Shown here piece by piece: positions 8,423 through 16,690 of a DNA stretch of 49,405 bases. Below the pieces are notes generated by a model. It saw only the letters and a program-made list of their open reading frames with translations. It had not been told where the DNA came from and ran no database searches. Every line of letters starts with the position of its first letter. Positions within the stretch are counted from its first letter, which is position 1. The position numbers and the translations under genes were made by a program. Origin of the DNA: a virus; IMG/VR virus record IMGVR_UViG_3300027857_000025, positions 1 to 49,405 of that record; one strand, written 5' to 3'.

Positions 8423-9417
8423 CAGAGACTGGCCAGAGTCGTAATGACCGTGACCTGCATGGCGTGGGTCCACGTGGCGTCGTGGATCAAAGTCCAGGGC
8501 AACTCATAGGCATAGACGCCGCCTGAGTCGCGGAACGCGCTCGGCTTGCCGAACTTCGCCGCGCAGTCGATCGTGAACGAGTAGTTCGTCGCGCCGGCGA
8601 TCAGTGGTCCGACGGCATGGATCCGCACAAAGCGCGTGTCACCCGCGCGTACGTTGGCCAGGAAGTTGATGCCCTGGCCAGCAGTCGCGTCGGCTTCAAA
8701 CAACGCGCTGAACACCGCGGCCGGCGTCGACTCGACGACGGACACAAAGCTCGGCTGCGTCTGGTCAACGACCCAGAGCGGAACGTACTTGCCATTTCCG
8801 AAAGCGAAGTTGCCATGCAGGAGCCGCGTCAGCCGCGTCGTCCCCAGCCCAGCGCTGGTCGTATCGGCGAAGACGCTGAAGTCCTTCGGGCTCATCGGCA
8901 CGATCGGGATAGCCGTCGGCGAAGCCGTCAGCGTGATACCCGAGGTCAGCGCCTGGCCAATGACCGCGCCCGTCAGGTTGGCCACCATGCGGTCGAACTC
9001 GAGGCCGATCTCGGACGGCAGCCCGTGAGTGAACTTCTCGGCCGCAACCGACGAGCCGCGCTCGATGGTGAACGAGCTGAATGCATCGGGCGCGGTGCTC
9101 GACGGACTGAAGACCCAGGTATAGGCGCCGTCGACGTTCGGGCCCGTGATGACCGCTGCGCCAAGCAGGCCGCTCAGCAGATAAACGATGTCGGTGTAGC
9201 TGGGTTTGCCGGTGAGCCGGGCGGTGACGAAATCACGGCCCGAGACGCCGACGGTCGGAAACTTGTTGCCCATCGGCCGGTAGAAGTCGACGTCGACTTC
9301 GGCGGTCTCGAGGATGTCGAAGCTCTGGATCAGTCGGTTGCCAGGGACCGAGGTTCCATGGACACTTTCGAGGCCCCATTGGCTCTGACCAAATACTGAC
9401 GCGCGCTCACTGGGCAT
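8422..9417 (-). CDS. Major tail tube protein
   Basis: A 331-residue protein directly before the tail chaperones. It starts with a loop and strand region (FDILETAEVDVDFYRPMG) and continues with alternating strands, including SFTIERG and SFTIDCAAKFG. This length and position fit a siphovirus tube protein with an added domain. ATG at 9417 follows AAGGAG. An antisense HNH gene begins 85 bases upstream. Confidence 0.75.
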   Translation of the reverse strand: MPSERASVFGQSQWGLESVHGTSVPGNRLIQSFDILETAEVDVDFYRPMGNKFPTVGVSGRDFVTARLTGKPSYTDIVYLLSGLLGAAVITGPNVDGAYTWVFSPSSTAPDAFSSFTIERGSSVAAEKFTHGLPSEIGLEFDRMVANLTGAVIGQALTSGITLTASPTAIPIVPMSPKDFSVFADTTSAGLGTTRLTRLLHGNFAFGNGKYVPLWVVDQTQPSFVSVVESTPAAVFSALFEADATAGQGINFLANVRAGDTRFVRIHAVGPLIAGATNYSFTIDCAAKFGKPSAFRDSGGVYAYELPWTLIHDATWTHAMQVTVITTLASL

Positions 9418-9451
9418 ATCCAGTTTGCTCCTTTACTCGTTTGAACAAGCG

Positions 9452-9469
9452 CCATACCATCCTGTATGG
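9452..9469 (+). promoter_or_regulatory. Hairpin in the HNH gene leader
   Basis: CCATAC-(CATCCT)-GTATGG forms a perfect 6-bp stem in the divergent gap between the tube gene and the first antisense HNH gene. A TTGAAC box at 9441-9446 and TATGGA at 9465-9470, 18 apart, are a weak promoter candidate overlapping the hairpin. Confidence 0.4.
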
Positions 9470-9502
9470 ACTTACTGAAAAACACGAAGGAGCGGCATAT
9501 CC

Positions 9503-10375
9503 ATGCCCTGGAAGGCCGACCCGGACAAGAAGGCCACAGCAGTCTGTGGCAGTTGTGGCGAGCACTTCACTTACTACAAGTCCTCGCCTAAAGAATTTTG
9601 CTCCAAGGCGTGTTTCGGGGCTTCGCGACGGACAACGACAGTCTGCCCGGTGTGCGGGGAAACGTTCGCATTTCAAAAGGCGTGGCCCCGGCGATATTGC
9701 TCGCGGAAGTGCGCCGGTAAGGTCACTGTAGTCAATGCCACTCGGCCCGCAAGACCGCCGATCGTATTGCAGTGCGGCCAATGTAGACGCACGTTCCATG
9801 TCACGCCCGCCAACGCCGGCCGGCGGTTCTGTTCTAGGCCATGTTCGTGGGCCTGGCGTAAGTCGCAGACGGCCGCCAAACGCGCCGAGCAGGCCGCCAA
9901 GCGAGCGCCCAGGCGTCCGTATCGTCGGCCCCCGCAACAACGAACATGCGGTCAATGCGGAATAGCTTTCATCATCAAGCCAACTGAGGCAACGGCGGTC
10001 AACAATGGCCGCGGAAGGATGTTTTGCTCCAGATCCTGCTGGAGCGCTCGAATGTCGGTCATACAGTCCGGCGAAAACAGTCCTAGTTGGAAGGGCGGTC
10101 CTGCCTACGGTGTGTCGTGGCCAGCGGCTCGGGATGCGGCGCGAGCACGCGACCTTGTATGCGCCGATTGCGGACGAACGCCCGAGCAGAATCGCAAGGC
10201 TCTCGACGTGCATCACTTGGTCCCGTTCCGCTCGTTCGGAATCCGCCGCCATGTTGAAGCCAATGCCCTGGAGAATTTGGTTGCATTGTGTCAGCGCTGC
10301 CACATCAAACGTGAGTGGGCTACTAATTGGTCGCGCAGGTGGCCTTTCGCCGATCAGGTAGCTCATGAGGCATAG
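9503..10375 (+). CDS. HNH endonuclease with four zinc-ribbon repeats
   Basis: A 290-residue protein with four N-terminal modules of the form CxxC ... CxxxC (Cys near 15/18/33/37, 48/51/66/70, 91/94/109/113, 150/153/174/178), then an HNH domain with CADC, DVHHLVPF and CQRC. Such genes are usually homing or free-standing mobile nucleases; the repeated fingers probably supply DNA contacts. It is antisense to the late operon. Its ATG has AAGGAG upstream, and its 3' end overlaps the tail-terminator gene end by 13 bases. Confidence 0.85.
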   Translation: MPWKADPDKKATAVCGSCGEHFTYYKSSPKEFCSKACFGASRRTTTVCPVCGETFAFQKAWPRRYCSRKCAGKVTVVNATRPARPPIVLQCGQCRRTFHVTPANAGRRFCSRPCSWAWRKSQTAAKRAEQAAKRAPRRPYRRPPQQRTCGQCGIAFIIKPTEATAVNNGRGRMFCSRSCWSARMSVIQSGENSPSWKGGPAYGVSWPAARDAARARDLVCADCGRTPEQNRKALDVHHLVPFRSFGIRRHVEANALENLVALCQRCHIKREWATNWSRRWPFADQVAHEA

Positions 10376-10782
10376 ATCCTCCACAGCGCCCCACTCGTTC
10401 TGTATTGCTTGCCCGAGACGACCTCGGGCAGATTGATGACCTGTTCGCGCGTACAGGACCAGACGGTGCCATCCACGGGCGTTCCCGAGGTCCGGTGCAG
10501 GAGCGTGTCGATTCTGGCGACGATAGCGTTCAGGTCGGCGAAAGTCGCCGTCTCGCCGACCGCCTTGACCAGCCAGAGCATGTTCGTCCAGATGCGGAAC
10601 GCGCCCACCGCGGCGTAGTCGATGCCGCTCATGAACTGGAAGGTCACAAACGGATAGGGCGTGCCCTGCGGCGCGATACCGCCTGGCCAGACGTCGTGGA
10701 TCAGGGCCATCAGCGTGCCGTCGCCGTGCAGCGTCGAGTACAGATATTCCTCGGCCGCGGCAGTCTCAAGCCCCGCGCTCAT
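10363..10782 (-). CDS. Tail terminator / tail completion protein (DUF3168-like)
   Basis: A 139-residue protein with the plan of tail terminators: helical N-terminus (EEYLYSTLHGD), a GTPYPFVTFQFM strand near residue 40, and a helix before a final strand pair. It lies between the HK97 gp10-like gene and the tube gene, the standard slot. The ATG overlaps the preceding stop as ATGA. Confidence 0.7.
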   Translation of the reverse strand: MSAGLETAAAEEYLYSTLHGDGTLMALIHDVWPGGIAPQGTPYPFVTFQFMSGIDYAAVGAFRIWTNMLWLVKAVGETATFADLNAIVARIDTLLHRTSGTPVDGTVWSCTREQVINLPEVVSGKQYRTSGALWRIYAS

Positions 10783-11228
10783 AGCCCGAAGACCTCTCTT
10801 GCGATCTGCTCGGCGTTTGACACGACCGTCTCGATTGCTGGCACGAGCGCGGGATGCGCTGGCCGGTTCACGGTCCCGAATTCCTCGTAGCCGGCGTACC
10901 CAACGGGCACCTGCACAGCAGCTTCGCCCGGCCCGACCGCCTCTTCGGGCGCAAAATCAGCCTTCGGATTGAGCGCTGAGGCCGCTTCGACGTTCTGAGC
11001 GTAGTCCGAGCCGTCCGGCGTCACGACCGACGCTGAGGCGCGCATAGCGCCTGTGATGACGTGGACGTTGTCGCGGAACTGGTCGCGGATCGCAGTGGCC
11101 AGCGCGGCGACGAAATGCTCAGCGCCGCCCTCGACCGCGGCTATCGCCTCCGAGGTGCTGTCGCTGAGGGTGATGTCAGCCGCCACGCGAATCGCCCGTG
11201 CCGGTCTGCCGTGGACCGAGAATCTCAT
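10779..11228 (-). CDS. HK97 gp10-like neck / tail completion protein
   Basis: About 149 residues with the gp10 pattern: an N-terminal helix, ITGAMRASASV near residue 65, and YAGYEEFGTVNRPAHPALVPAI near the end, close to the family's 'YA..vEfGT...ph P.l.Pa' signature. ATG at 11228 overlaps the stop of a 31-residue gene as ATGA, which fixes this start over longer in-frame alternatives (11255, 11333). Confidence 0.75.
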   Translation of the reverse strand: MRFSVHGRPARAIRVAADITLSDSTSEAIAAVEGGAEHFVAALATAIRDQFRDNVHVITGAMRASASVVTPDGSDYAQNVEAASALNPKADFAPEEAVGPGEAAVQVPVGYAGYEEFGTVNRPAHPALVPAIETVVSNAEQIAREVFGL

Positions 11229-11320
11229 TGGCGACAGATGTGAACCGCGCCCCATAGGTGTGCCATGCGCACACCCTCGGTGGTGACGTGTGGCACAGGC
11301 AGTCCTGCGAACAGCCACAC
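11225..11320 (-). CDS. Micro-protein, 31 residues
   Basis: A short frame filling the otherwise empty gap between two head-tail genes. GTG at 11318-11320 reads MWLFAGLPVPHVTTEGVR and on, ending in TGA that overlaps the next start as ATGA. The overlap and absence of any other frame here support it. Function unknown. Confidence 0.5.
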   Translation of the reverse strand: MWLFAGLPVPHVTTEGVRMAHLWGAVHICRQ

Positions 11321-11359
11321 GCCACATGATCACCGCTTTGCTGATCCACGGGGGTTGCC

Positions 11360-11686
11360 TCAGCCGCCACTCGGCTCTGCCTCCACAGTCGCCGCGTCAG
11401 GCCCCGAGGCAACGGGTTGCTCGACGGTTTCGACCTCGACGTCCTCGCCCTGCTCGCCGGTCGCCAGCAGCTTCACGTGATCCTCGCGCCGCGACTTCAC
11501 GACCGGCAGCCCCTGAAAATGCGTCAGCGGGCCGACGTCCTGCAGGCCAGACGCGGTGCGCTGCTCATCCAGGATGGCGGCGATCTGCGCGCGGCCGAGC
11601 TCGATCTTTTCGGGGTCCTGGGCGGCTTGCGCGCGCAGCGCGTGGACTTGATCGTGAACCTGAGCAGCCGTAAGGGCATCAGTCAT
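11360..11686 (-). CDS. Small virion-region protein, unknown function
   Basis: A 108-residue acidic protein, helical at first (QVHDQVHALRAQAAQDPEKIEL) with a disordered C-terminus rich in Glu, Val, Pro. ATG overlaps the previous stop as ATGA. It lies among head-tail connector genes. No family recognised. Confidence 0.65.
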   Translation of the reverse strand: MTDALTAAQVHDQVHALRAQAAQDPEKIELGRAQIAAILDEQRTASGLQDVGPLTHFQGLPVVKSRREDHVKLLATGEQGEDVEVETVEQPVASGPDAATVEAEPSGG

Positions 11687-12063
11687 GTTCGCAGAATCTC
11701 CGTCAAGTAGAAGTTGCGCGTGATCTCCCAGGTCTTGCTGCCAGTGCCGCCGCTGACCTCAAAGGTTTTGCCGTTGCACAGCACACGGTCACTCGGCCGA
11801 ATGTCCGTGCCGGCTGGTGTTTTCAGCAGCCAGTGCGTCACGGCTGCAACCTCATCCGCGGCGAGCGCTTCGGCTGATGCGCCAACAGGCGAGAGATGGC
11901 ATTTCGTGGTTGCGACCGGCACCGCGCCGGTCGGCCAGTTTGCGGGCCACTGCGACCAGCCGCCCGCGGTCGACGTGGCCGCGACGCGATAGATCGAGGC
12001 CGTATCCGGCATCGACGCCTGGACGTCGGCCTGGATTGAACTGAGCTCGGCGGCAGAGATCAT
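11683..12063 (-). CDS. Head closure / head-tail adaptor protein
   Basis: A 126-residue protein with features of stopper proteins: an N-terminal helix, then beta barrel strands ending with TDIRPSDRVLCNGKTFEVSG and a final WEITRNFYLTEI strand. Such proteins plug the portal after packaging and join the tail. Position between connector and gp10-like genes agrees. Confidence 0.65.
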   Translation of the reverse strand: MISAAELSSIQADVQASMPDTASIYRVAATSTAGGWSQWPANWPTGAVPVATTKCHLSPVGASAEALAADEVAAVTHWLLKTPAGTDIRPSDRVLCNGKTFEVSGGTGSKTWEITRNFYLTEILRT

Positions 12064-12516
12064 TTACGGTGTTCGCTGCGCATCGCTGATGACGATATAG
12101 GGGTCGGATGGTCGATTCACCGACACGATGCCCACGGCGTAGGCCGGGTCCCATTCCAGGCAGTCAGTCTGCGCGAGCTTCAGCGCTTCGCGTGCCATCT
12201 CGTTGATCTCCTTGCGGTCGAACGTCTGGCCTGCGTCGCCGAAGCTGTATTTCCCGGCCGTGGCCTGCACAACCGCACGCCAGATCGCGCGCCGCCCGAG
12301 TGCCCTGAGGCGTCGTATCTGACGAGTGCCCTGGACCCCGTCGACGCTGACGATGTTCGCAATCGTGGTCTCGCCATACTCGAGCAAGGCGTCATTCAGC
12401 GCTTCCTGAACCGCCGGGCTGCCTGGGGTCCAGCCGAGCATGCCGCCGACGTCGTCCAATACCCCGAACAGGTAATCGGCGAAGATCGGCTCCGTGTAGG
12501 TCAGGACGGGCGGCAT
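12064..12516 (-). CDS. Head-tail connector protein
   Basis: A 150-residue, mainly helical protein (VQEALNDALLEYG; RRAIWRAVVQATAGKYSFG; MAREALKLAQ) immediately before the head-closure gene. Helical bundle and position are those of HK97 gp6/SPP1 gp15-type connectors that bind under the portal. Stop of this gene abuts the next start. Confidence 0.6.
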   Translation of the reverse strand: MPPVLTYTEPIFADYLFGVLDDVGGMLGWTPGSPAVQEALNDALLEYGETTIANIVSVDGVQGTRQIRRLRALGRRAIWRAVVQATAGKYSFGDAGQTFDRKEINEMAREALKLAQTDCLEWDPAYAVGIVSVNRPSDPYIVISDAQRTP

Positions 12517-12524
12517 GGTTCAGC

Positions 12525-12857
12525 TCAGGCCCAGCGCTTCTTATCCTCGGGGCTGCCCTTTTCCTCGCCGAAAGCATTGATCCTGGTTTTGCCATCCGTG
12601 GCGAGAAAGTGGTGCGCCTTCGGATTGTCGGGCTCGGTCTTCGCGTTCGGACCGAGGCCATCGTCACCGACTGTCGCTGCGGCGCGTGCGTTCGCGGGCT
12701 GGGTGACGCTCTTCGCGTTCAGTTCATCGCGCCGAATCTGGACCGCCTGGTTGACGGCCGGGTCCTGGCTCGCGGCCTGGATCGCGTCGAGCTGGTCGGT
12801 CGTATCGGCGGCCGCGGCCTGGGCAATCAGCTCATTAGTGCTGGGTGTCGTGGTCAT
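12525..12857 (-). CDS. Small head-region protein
   Basis: About 110 residues: Ala/Gln-rich helix, then a polar tail ending KKRWA. ATG at 12857 has AGGAGG about 13 bases upstream, longer than usual. It follows the capsid gene once the antisense HNH gene is ignored. Function unknown; could be a connector accessory. Confidence 0.55.
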   Translation of the reverse strand: MTTTPSTNELIAQAAAADTTDQLDAIQAASQDPAVNQAVQIRRDELNAKSVTQPANARAAATVGDDGLGPNAKTEPDNPKAHHFLATDGKTRINAFGEEKGSPEDKKRWA

Positions 12858-12884
12858 GAGTTCAATCTGACCCTCCTGCGGGAG

Positions 12885-12931
12885 TAGAATGGTCAAGCGA
12901 AAGCCTCCGCGACGTGTGACCGTCCGGAGGC
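12885..12931 (+). promoter_or_regulatory. Promoter -10 and structured leader of the second antisense HNH gene
   Basis: TAGAAT (12885-12890) is a good -10 box with a weak -35. It is followed by a hairpin at 12903-12931: GCCTCCG pairs with CGGAGGC, C12910 bulges, and GACG pairs with CGTC around TGTGAC. The leader of the HNH/AP2 gene at 15159-15212 has the same outer stem, same bulged C and a different but paired inner helix. Confidence 0.5.
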
Positions 12932-12964
12932 GCGACACCGAAGGAACTGGAGCTTCGATGCATT

Positions 12965-13654
12965 ATGAATGCTAGCGCAGCGAAGGCCCGCATCTGCGAG
13001 CAGTGTGGTACTGCGTTCGTGGTAGGACCCAACGATCCGGACCGGTTTTGTGGCCGGCCATGCTGGTATCTCTCGAAGCGAACCTTGATTATGCGCGCTT
13101 GCGCACATTGCGGCATCCCGTTTGAAACTCGGCCGGGCGAAATTAGGAAGGGCGGCGGCAAGTACCACAGCCGTGCCTGCTACTTGGCCCACAAGACGAC
13201 TCCAATCGGTGAGCGTTTCTGGCGCTACGCAGAACGCCGACCCGGCTGTTGGGGCTGGAGCGGGTCGCTCAATTCGCACGGCTATGGCCAACTCGCGACG
13301 AGCGGGCACGGCCACCCTATGGGCGCGCACCGCGTGTCGTGGGAGATTCACTTCGGGCCAATCCCGCCGGGCATGTTCGTCTGCCATCGCTGTGACAATC
13401 CGCCCTGCACGAATCCGGAGCACCTGTTCCTCGCCACGAATGCCGAAAACACCGCCGACAAAGTCGCGAAAGGACGCCAGCCTCGCGGTGAGCGCATGGC
13501 TCAAGCGAAACTGACAGATGAACAAGTTGCTCGAATCCGCGAGCGCTGGGCGAATGGTCAGGTGAAGCAACAGAAAGACCTTTGTGCTGAATTCGGTGTG
13601 AGTCCGGCGGCCATCTCGATGATTCTCTCGGATAAGGCTCGGACCCACACCTAG
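12965..13654 (+). CDS. HNH homing-type endonuclease with C-terminal HTH
   Basis: A 229-residue protein: two CxxC zinc modules (about residues 11-33 and 46-72), an HNH_3-type nuclease domain (GCWGWSGSLNSHGYGQL, HRVSWEIHFGPIPPGMFVCH, NPEHLFLATNAENT, about 93-165), and a C-terminal helix-turn-helix (KDLCAEFGVSPAAISMIL) for DNA recognition. It is antisense to the late genes and ends 7 bases from the capsid gene stop. Free-standing HNH nucleases spread between phages by cutting homologues lacking them. Confidence 0.88.
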   Translation: MNASAAKARICEQCGTAFVVGPNDPDRFCGRPCWYLSKRTLIMRACAHCGIPFETRPGEIRKGGGKYHSRACYLAHKTTPIGERFWRYAERRPGCWGWSGSLNSHGYGQLATSGHGHPMGAHRVSWEIHFGPIPPGMFVCHRCDNPPCTNPEHLFLATNAENTADKVAKGRQPRGERMAQAKLTDEQVARIRERWANGQVKQQKDLCAEFGVSPAAISMILSDKARTHT

Positions 13655-13661
13655 TTCAGGC

Positions 13662-14714
13662 TCAAATTACTGGGGTGACGTACGTTCCCGAATTGAAGTT
13701 GAGCACTGCCCCGCCGACGCGTTGCCAGACGCCGATCCCAAAGACGCGACCGTAGGACCGGGCCCGCAGTGGCAAGCGCTCGTCTTCGAAGTCGAGGTTC
13801 AGGTCGCCCAGGCCCTCGTACTCCGGCACGCGCATGACCAGCGGCGCTTCCTGACCCTCGATGTAGGCCATCGCGTAGTTCGCGATCGCCCACGGCTTGA
13901 TCCTGAGCAGCGCCGCCCCGTACAGACCGATCTCGCGGTTGTAGATGTTGGCGAAGTTCAGGCGCTCGAGCGGCTGGTTGGCGTTGTAATTGAGCGTCAA
14001 GCGCGGATCGATGTACGGCTTGAAGTTCGGCAGCGCGCGCCAGGCCGCCTCATCGGCCGAGTTGATCACGATCACCGGCTGCCCGCTGTTGTAGTGCTCC
14101 TGCACGGCCAGCACGAGCGAATCGGCCGCGGCACCCGTCAGGGTCGCATTGGCCAGGTAATGCGTGTGCGATGTCGCGAAGATTTCACCGTTCGGGCCGA
14201 CCGGATAGGCGACACCGTCGTTGTTGGCGAACGGCCTGACGTTCAGCGGCACGTTCGCCGGGATGCCGAGCTTGTCGATGAAGGTGAAGTCGGTCGGGAT
14301 GTAGACGGCCCGCTTGACCTGCCGCAGCAGGTTGATGCGGTCCGAATCCATGATCGAGTTCACCTCGGCGGCGAGCTGCGCGACGGTGTTGCTCATCATC
14401 CACTGGCGCGTCCACTGCAGCGATGAGCCGTAGCGGCGCAGCGGGAAGTCGACCGCGACCGAGACGGAGACCTTTTGGGCGTCCGATTGGCCCCACTGGT
14501 CCATCTCGTCCATCTGCTTGACGTCGCCCGTGCCGTAGGCGCGGCGCGTGTCAGAGGATCGCTCGACCAGCGCGCCGAGCATTTCGTTGAACTGGGCGTT
14601 GTGAGCGTCCAGCGCGGCCTGGATCGACGTCCACGCGCGATCTTCGCCGAAGGTGACGACCGACTGACGAATCGATCGTAGCGTGTCAAGAGTAGAGAGC
14701 GTTCCGTAAGCCAT
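13662..14714 (-). CDS. Major capsid protein
   Basis: A 350-residue protein between decoration and connector genes. It has a long helical N-terminal part, an E-loop/spine-like region (MDQWGQSDAQKVSVSVAVDFPL) and a C-terminal strand region (SYGRVFGIGVWQRVGGAVLNF). Length, position after scaffold and decoration genes, and lack of enzyme motifs support an HK97-fold capsid protein. No cleavage site or protease gene was recognised; scaffolding is a separate gene. Confidence 0.75.
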   Translation of the reverse strand: MAYGTLSTLDTLRSIRQSVVTFGEDRAWTSIQAALDAHNAQFNEMLGALVERSSDTRRAYGTGDVKQMDEMDQWGQSDAQKVSVSVAVDFPLRRYGSSLQWTRQWMMSNTVAQLAAEVNSIMDSDRINLLRQVKRAVYIPTDFTFIDKLGIPANVPLNVRPFANNDGVAYPVGPNGEIFATSHTHYLANATLTGAAADSLVLAVQEHYNSGQPVIVINSADEAAWRALPNFKPYIDPRLTLNYNANQPLERLNFANIYNREIGLYGAALLRIKPWAIANYAMAYIEGQEAPLVMRVPEYEGLGDLNLDFEDERLPLRARSYGRVFGIGVWQRVGGAVLNFNSGTYVTPVI

Positions 14715-14725
14715 GATTCAGCCCC

Positions 14726-15130
14726 CTACCTGAGCACTGCCAGCAGCGCGCGAATGCGCGTTGCGTCGACCGCGAATGCACACGGCGTCGTGCCGCCCGT
14801 CGAGGCCGCATCGGCAATGCCACCCAGGACGGTGCCCGAGAGAAAGTACGACGCGCCCGGCGTGAGGCCGGCGCCGTAGCGCAGATTCACGCTGTGGAGC
14901 AGCGTGACCGCTTCGCCGATGGCGCACGCTTCGGCTGCCCACCCGTGGACGTTGGCGGAGGCCGTCGCGGCGGCACCGCTCGAACGATAGACCAGGCCAT
15001 CGGAGGCGTTGATGCGGCATGCATCGCCGGCGGCGAGCGCCTCACCGGCCTTGAGGCCTGCGATGTTGTTGTTCTGCGGTGGCAGAACGGATGCCAGACT
15101 AGGCACGCCGGCCTTACTGATTTCGGCCAA
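14726..15130 (-). CDS. Capsid decoration / cement protein (DUF2190-like)
   Basis: A 134-residue protein with the pattern of small capsid cement proteins: AGEALAAGDACRINASDGLVYRS near residue 27, HGWAAEACAIGEAVTLL, and RYGAGLTPGASYFLS. These bind the outside of the mature capsid lattice. The start is TTG at 15128-15130, after GGAG. It sits directly before the capsid gene. Confidence 0.75.
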   Translation of the reverse strand: MAEISKAGVPSLASVLPPQNNNIAGLKAGEALAAGDACRINASDGLVYRSSGAAATASANVHGWAAEACAIGEAVTLLHSVNLRYGAGLTPGASYFLSGTVLGGIADAASTGGTTPCAFAVDATRIRALLAVLR

Positions 15131-15158
15131 AGGAGTTCTCCCTTCTGTGCTCGGCGCC

Positions 15159-15212
15159 TACAATGGCCGAAGGCACGAAACGGCCCCCGCGCTGTTGGCA
15201 CAGCCGGAGGCC
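15159..15212 (+). promoter_or_regulatory. Promoter -10 and structured leader of the HNH/AP2 gene
   Basis: TACAAT (15159-15164) is a good -10 box. The leader folds at 15182-15212: GGCC pairs with GGCC, C15186/A15208 mismatch, CCG pairs with CGG, C15190 bulges, GCTGT pairs with ACAGC around TGGC. CGAAA precedes and CGAC follows, as in the leader at 12885. Confidence 0.5.
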
Positions 15213-15239
15213 CGACCTAACACGTGTGAGGTGTTCGGC

Positions 15240-15935
15240 TTGGAAAGTGTACGAATCCCCTTGACTCAGGGGCAGTTCGCGCTCATTGATGCGGCCGACG
15301 CCGCTCTCGTGAGCCGTTGGAAATGGCGCGCGGCGCGAAGTGGGGCGACCTTCTATGCCCGCTCCGGTTCGTTTGACCGACAGATATGGATGCACCGCGT
15401 TCTGCTCAACGCGCCCGATGGCGTTGAGGTTGACCACATCAACGGTGATGGGCTGGACAACCGACGAGTCAATCTGCGGCTCTGTGTCCACGCCGAGAAC
15501 GGTGCCAGTCAGCGGCGGCCTAAGAACAACACTTCCGGGTTCAAGGGCGTCTACGTGCTTGAAGGGCTGTGGGCTGCATCGGTCGGGGGCCGGTACCTCG
15601 GTCGCTATGACACTCCCGAGGAGGCGGCGCGGGCCTATGACACTGAGGCCAGGCGGCGTTACGGCGAGTTCGCGCGCCCTAACTTTCCGGACGAGAGCAC
15701 GACAGTCGAACCCCGCCTTGGGGTTCCGATTCGGACCAATACATCCGGCTTCGAGGGCGTTGCGTTCAAGAAGCCGCGCGATGGCCGGCAAGGCGGCTGG
15801 ACCGCCCGATTCGCCTACCAGGGCCGCCGATTGTGGCTGGGCTTGTTCCCCACCAAGGAAGCTGCCGCCCGAGCGTGGGATGCCAAAGCACGCGAAGTGC
15901 TCGGCCCTTCGGCTCGACTCAACTTCCCTGATTGA
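15240..15935 (+). CDS. HNH endonuclease with two AP2 DNA-binding domains
   Basis: A 231-residue protein: N-terminal strand ESVRIPLTQGQFALID, an HNH core (VDHINGDGLDNRRVNLR, about 64-80) and two AP2 domains (GFKGVYVLEG...YLGRYDTPEEAARAYDTEA, and GFEGVAFKKP...LWLGLFPTKEAAARAWDAKA). This is the usual plan of HNH/AP2 homing nucleases. I chose TTG at 15240, with TGAGG eight bases upstream, since family members begin just before 'IPLTQG'. Antisense to the late operon, between scaffold and decoration genes. Confidence 0.88.
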   Translation: MESVRIPLTQGQFALIDAADAALVSRWKWRAARSGATFYARSGSFDRQIWMHRVLLNAPDGVEVDHINGDGLDNRRVNLRLCVHAENGASQRRPKNNTSGFKGVYVLEGLWAASVGGRYLGRYDTPEEAARAYDTEARRRYGEFARPNFPDESTTVEPRLGVPIRTNTSGFEGVAFKKPRDGRQGGWTARFAYQGRRLWLGLFPTKEAAARAWDAKAREVLGPSARLNFPD

Positions 15936-15945
15936 TTCCATATGC

Positions 15946-15973
15946 GGTGAGGCTCCTTTGCAGGGGCCTCACC
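15946..15973. terminator. Strong hairpin between convergent genes
   Basis: GGTGAGGCTCC pairs with GGGGCCTCACC (one T-G pair) around a 6-base loop. It lies just after the HNH/AP2 stop and just left of the scaffold gene stop. No T-run follows on either strand, so intrinsic termination is uncertain. Confidence 0.45.
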
Positions 15974-15979
15974 GGTCGC

Positions 15980-16675
15980 TCACCCGAGGGGAGCGTACTG
16001 GCCAGAGGCCCTGAGTTCTTTTCGTGCTTGGTCGACGCGGTCTTCGTGCGTCTGGGTTCCGTTGGATCGCGGTGTACCCGGTACACCAGTCCCATTGGTT
16101 TTGGCCGCCAGATACGGCTTGGCTTTCAGCAGCGCCTTGACCAGTTCGTCGGCGTTGGTCAGATTGCCATCGGTGTCGTGCTCGAAGTCTTTGGCATCGA
16201 GCAGGCGTACGTCGTCGGGGTCTGCCAGTCCGGCCTTCGTCGCTGCGCGTTCGAGCGCGTTACGGTTGCGCTGGTCAGTCAGTCGTTGTTCGGCAGTGGT
16301 CGCCTTGCGCTCGAGCTCTGCGATCTGCTCCTTGAGCTTTTCGGCTTCGGACTTCTCGGCGTCATCGCGCTTTTTCTGCTCGGCCTTGAGGGTGTCCAAC
16401 TCCTTGAGCTGGTCCTTCAGTGACTTCTCCTGGTCGCGCAATTTCTTGATCGTGGCGAGCGCGCGCGGCTTGTCGAAGTCATCCCCATCGCCGTCGCCCT
16501 CTTTGGGCTTAGGCGGATCTTCGGTCTTCGCGCCGGCTGGAGGCGGATCTTCCGCTCCCGCGACTAGTGGAAAGGTGCGCCCGCTGGTCTGCCAGTATGG
16601 GCTGCCGTTGATTCTGACCAGGATCGGCGTCTCGCCGGCCCGCAGCATCTCGCTGCTTGTGGTCTGACTATACAC
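15980..16675 (-). CDS. Capsid scaffolding protein
   Basis: A 231-residue protein with a Pro/Asp-rich N-terminal region, a long Lys/Glu coiled coil (about residues 70-140, KKLRDQEKSLKDQLKELD and on) and a basic, flexible C-terminus. This is the typical composition of scaffolding proteins that assemble the procapsid and then leave. Located before decoration and capsid genes. Confidence 0.8.
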   Translation of the reverse strand: MYSQTTSSEMLRAGETPILVRINGSPYWQTSGRTFPLVAGAEDPPPAGAKTEDPPKPKEGDGDGDDFDKPRALATIKKLRDQEKSLKDQLKELDTLKAEQKKRDDAEKSEAEKLKEQIAELERKATTAEQRLTDQRNRNALERAATKAGLADPDDVRLLDAKDFEHDTDGNLTNADELVKALLKAKPYLAAKTNGTGVPGTPRSNGTQTHEDRVDQARKELRASGQYAPLG

Positions 16676-16690
16676 AGTCTACGCCCTCCG

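Noticed and set aside
9407-10384. 325-codon minus-strand frame opposite the first HNH gene
   Set aside because: Antisense shadow of a clear HNH gene; no domain and no ribosome-binding site.
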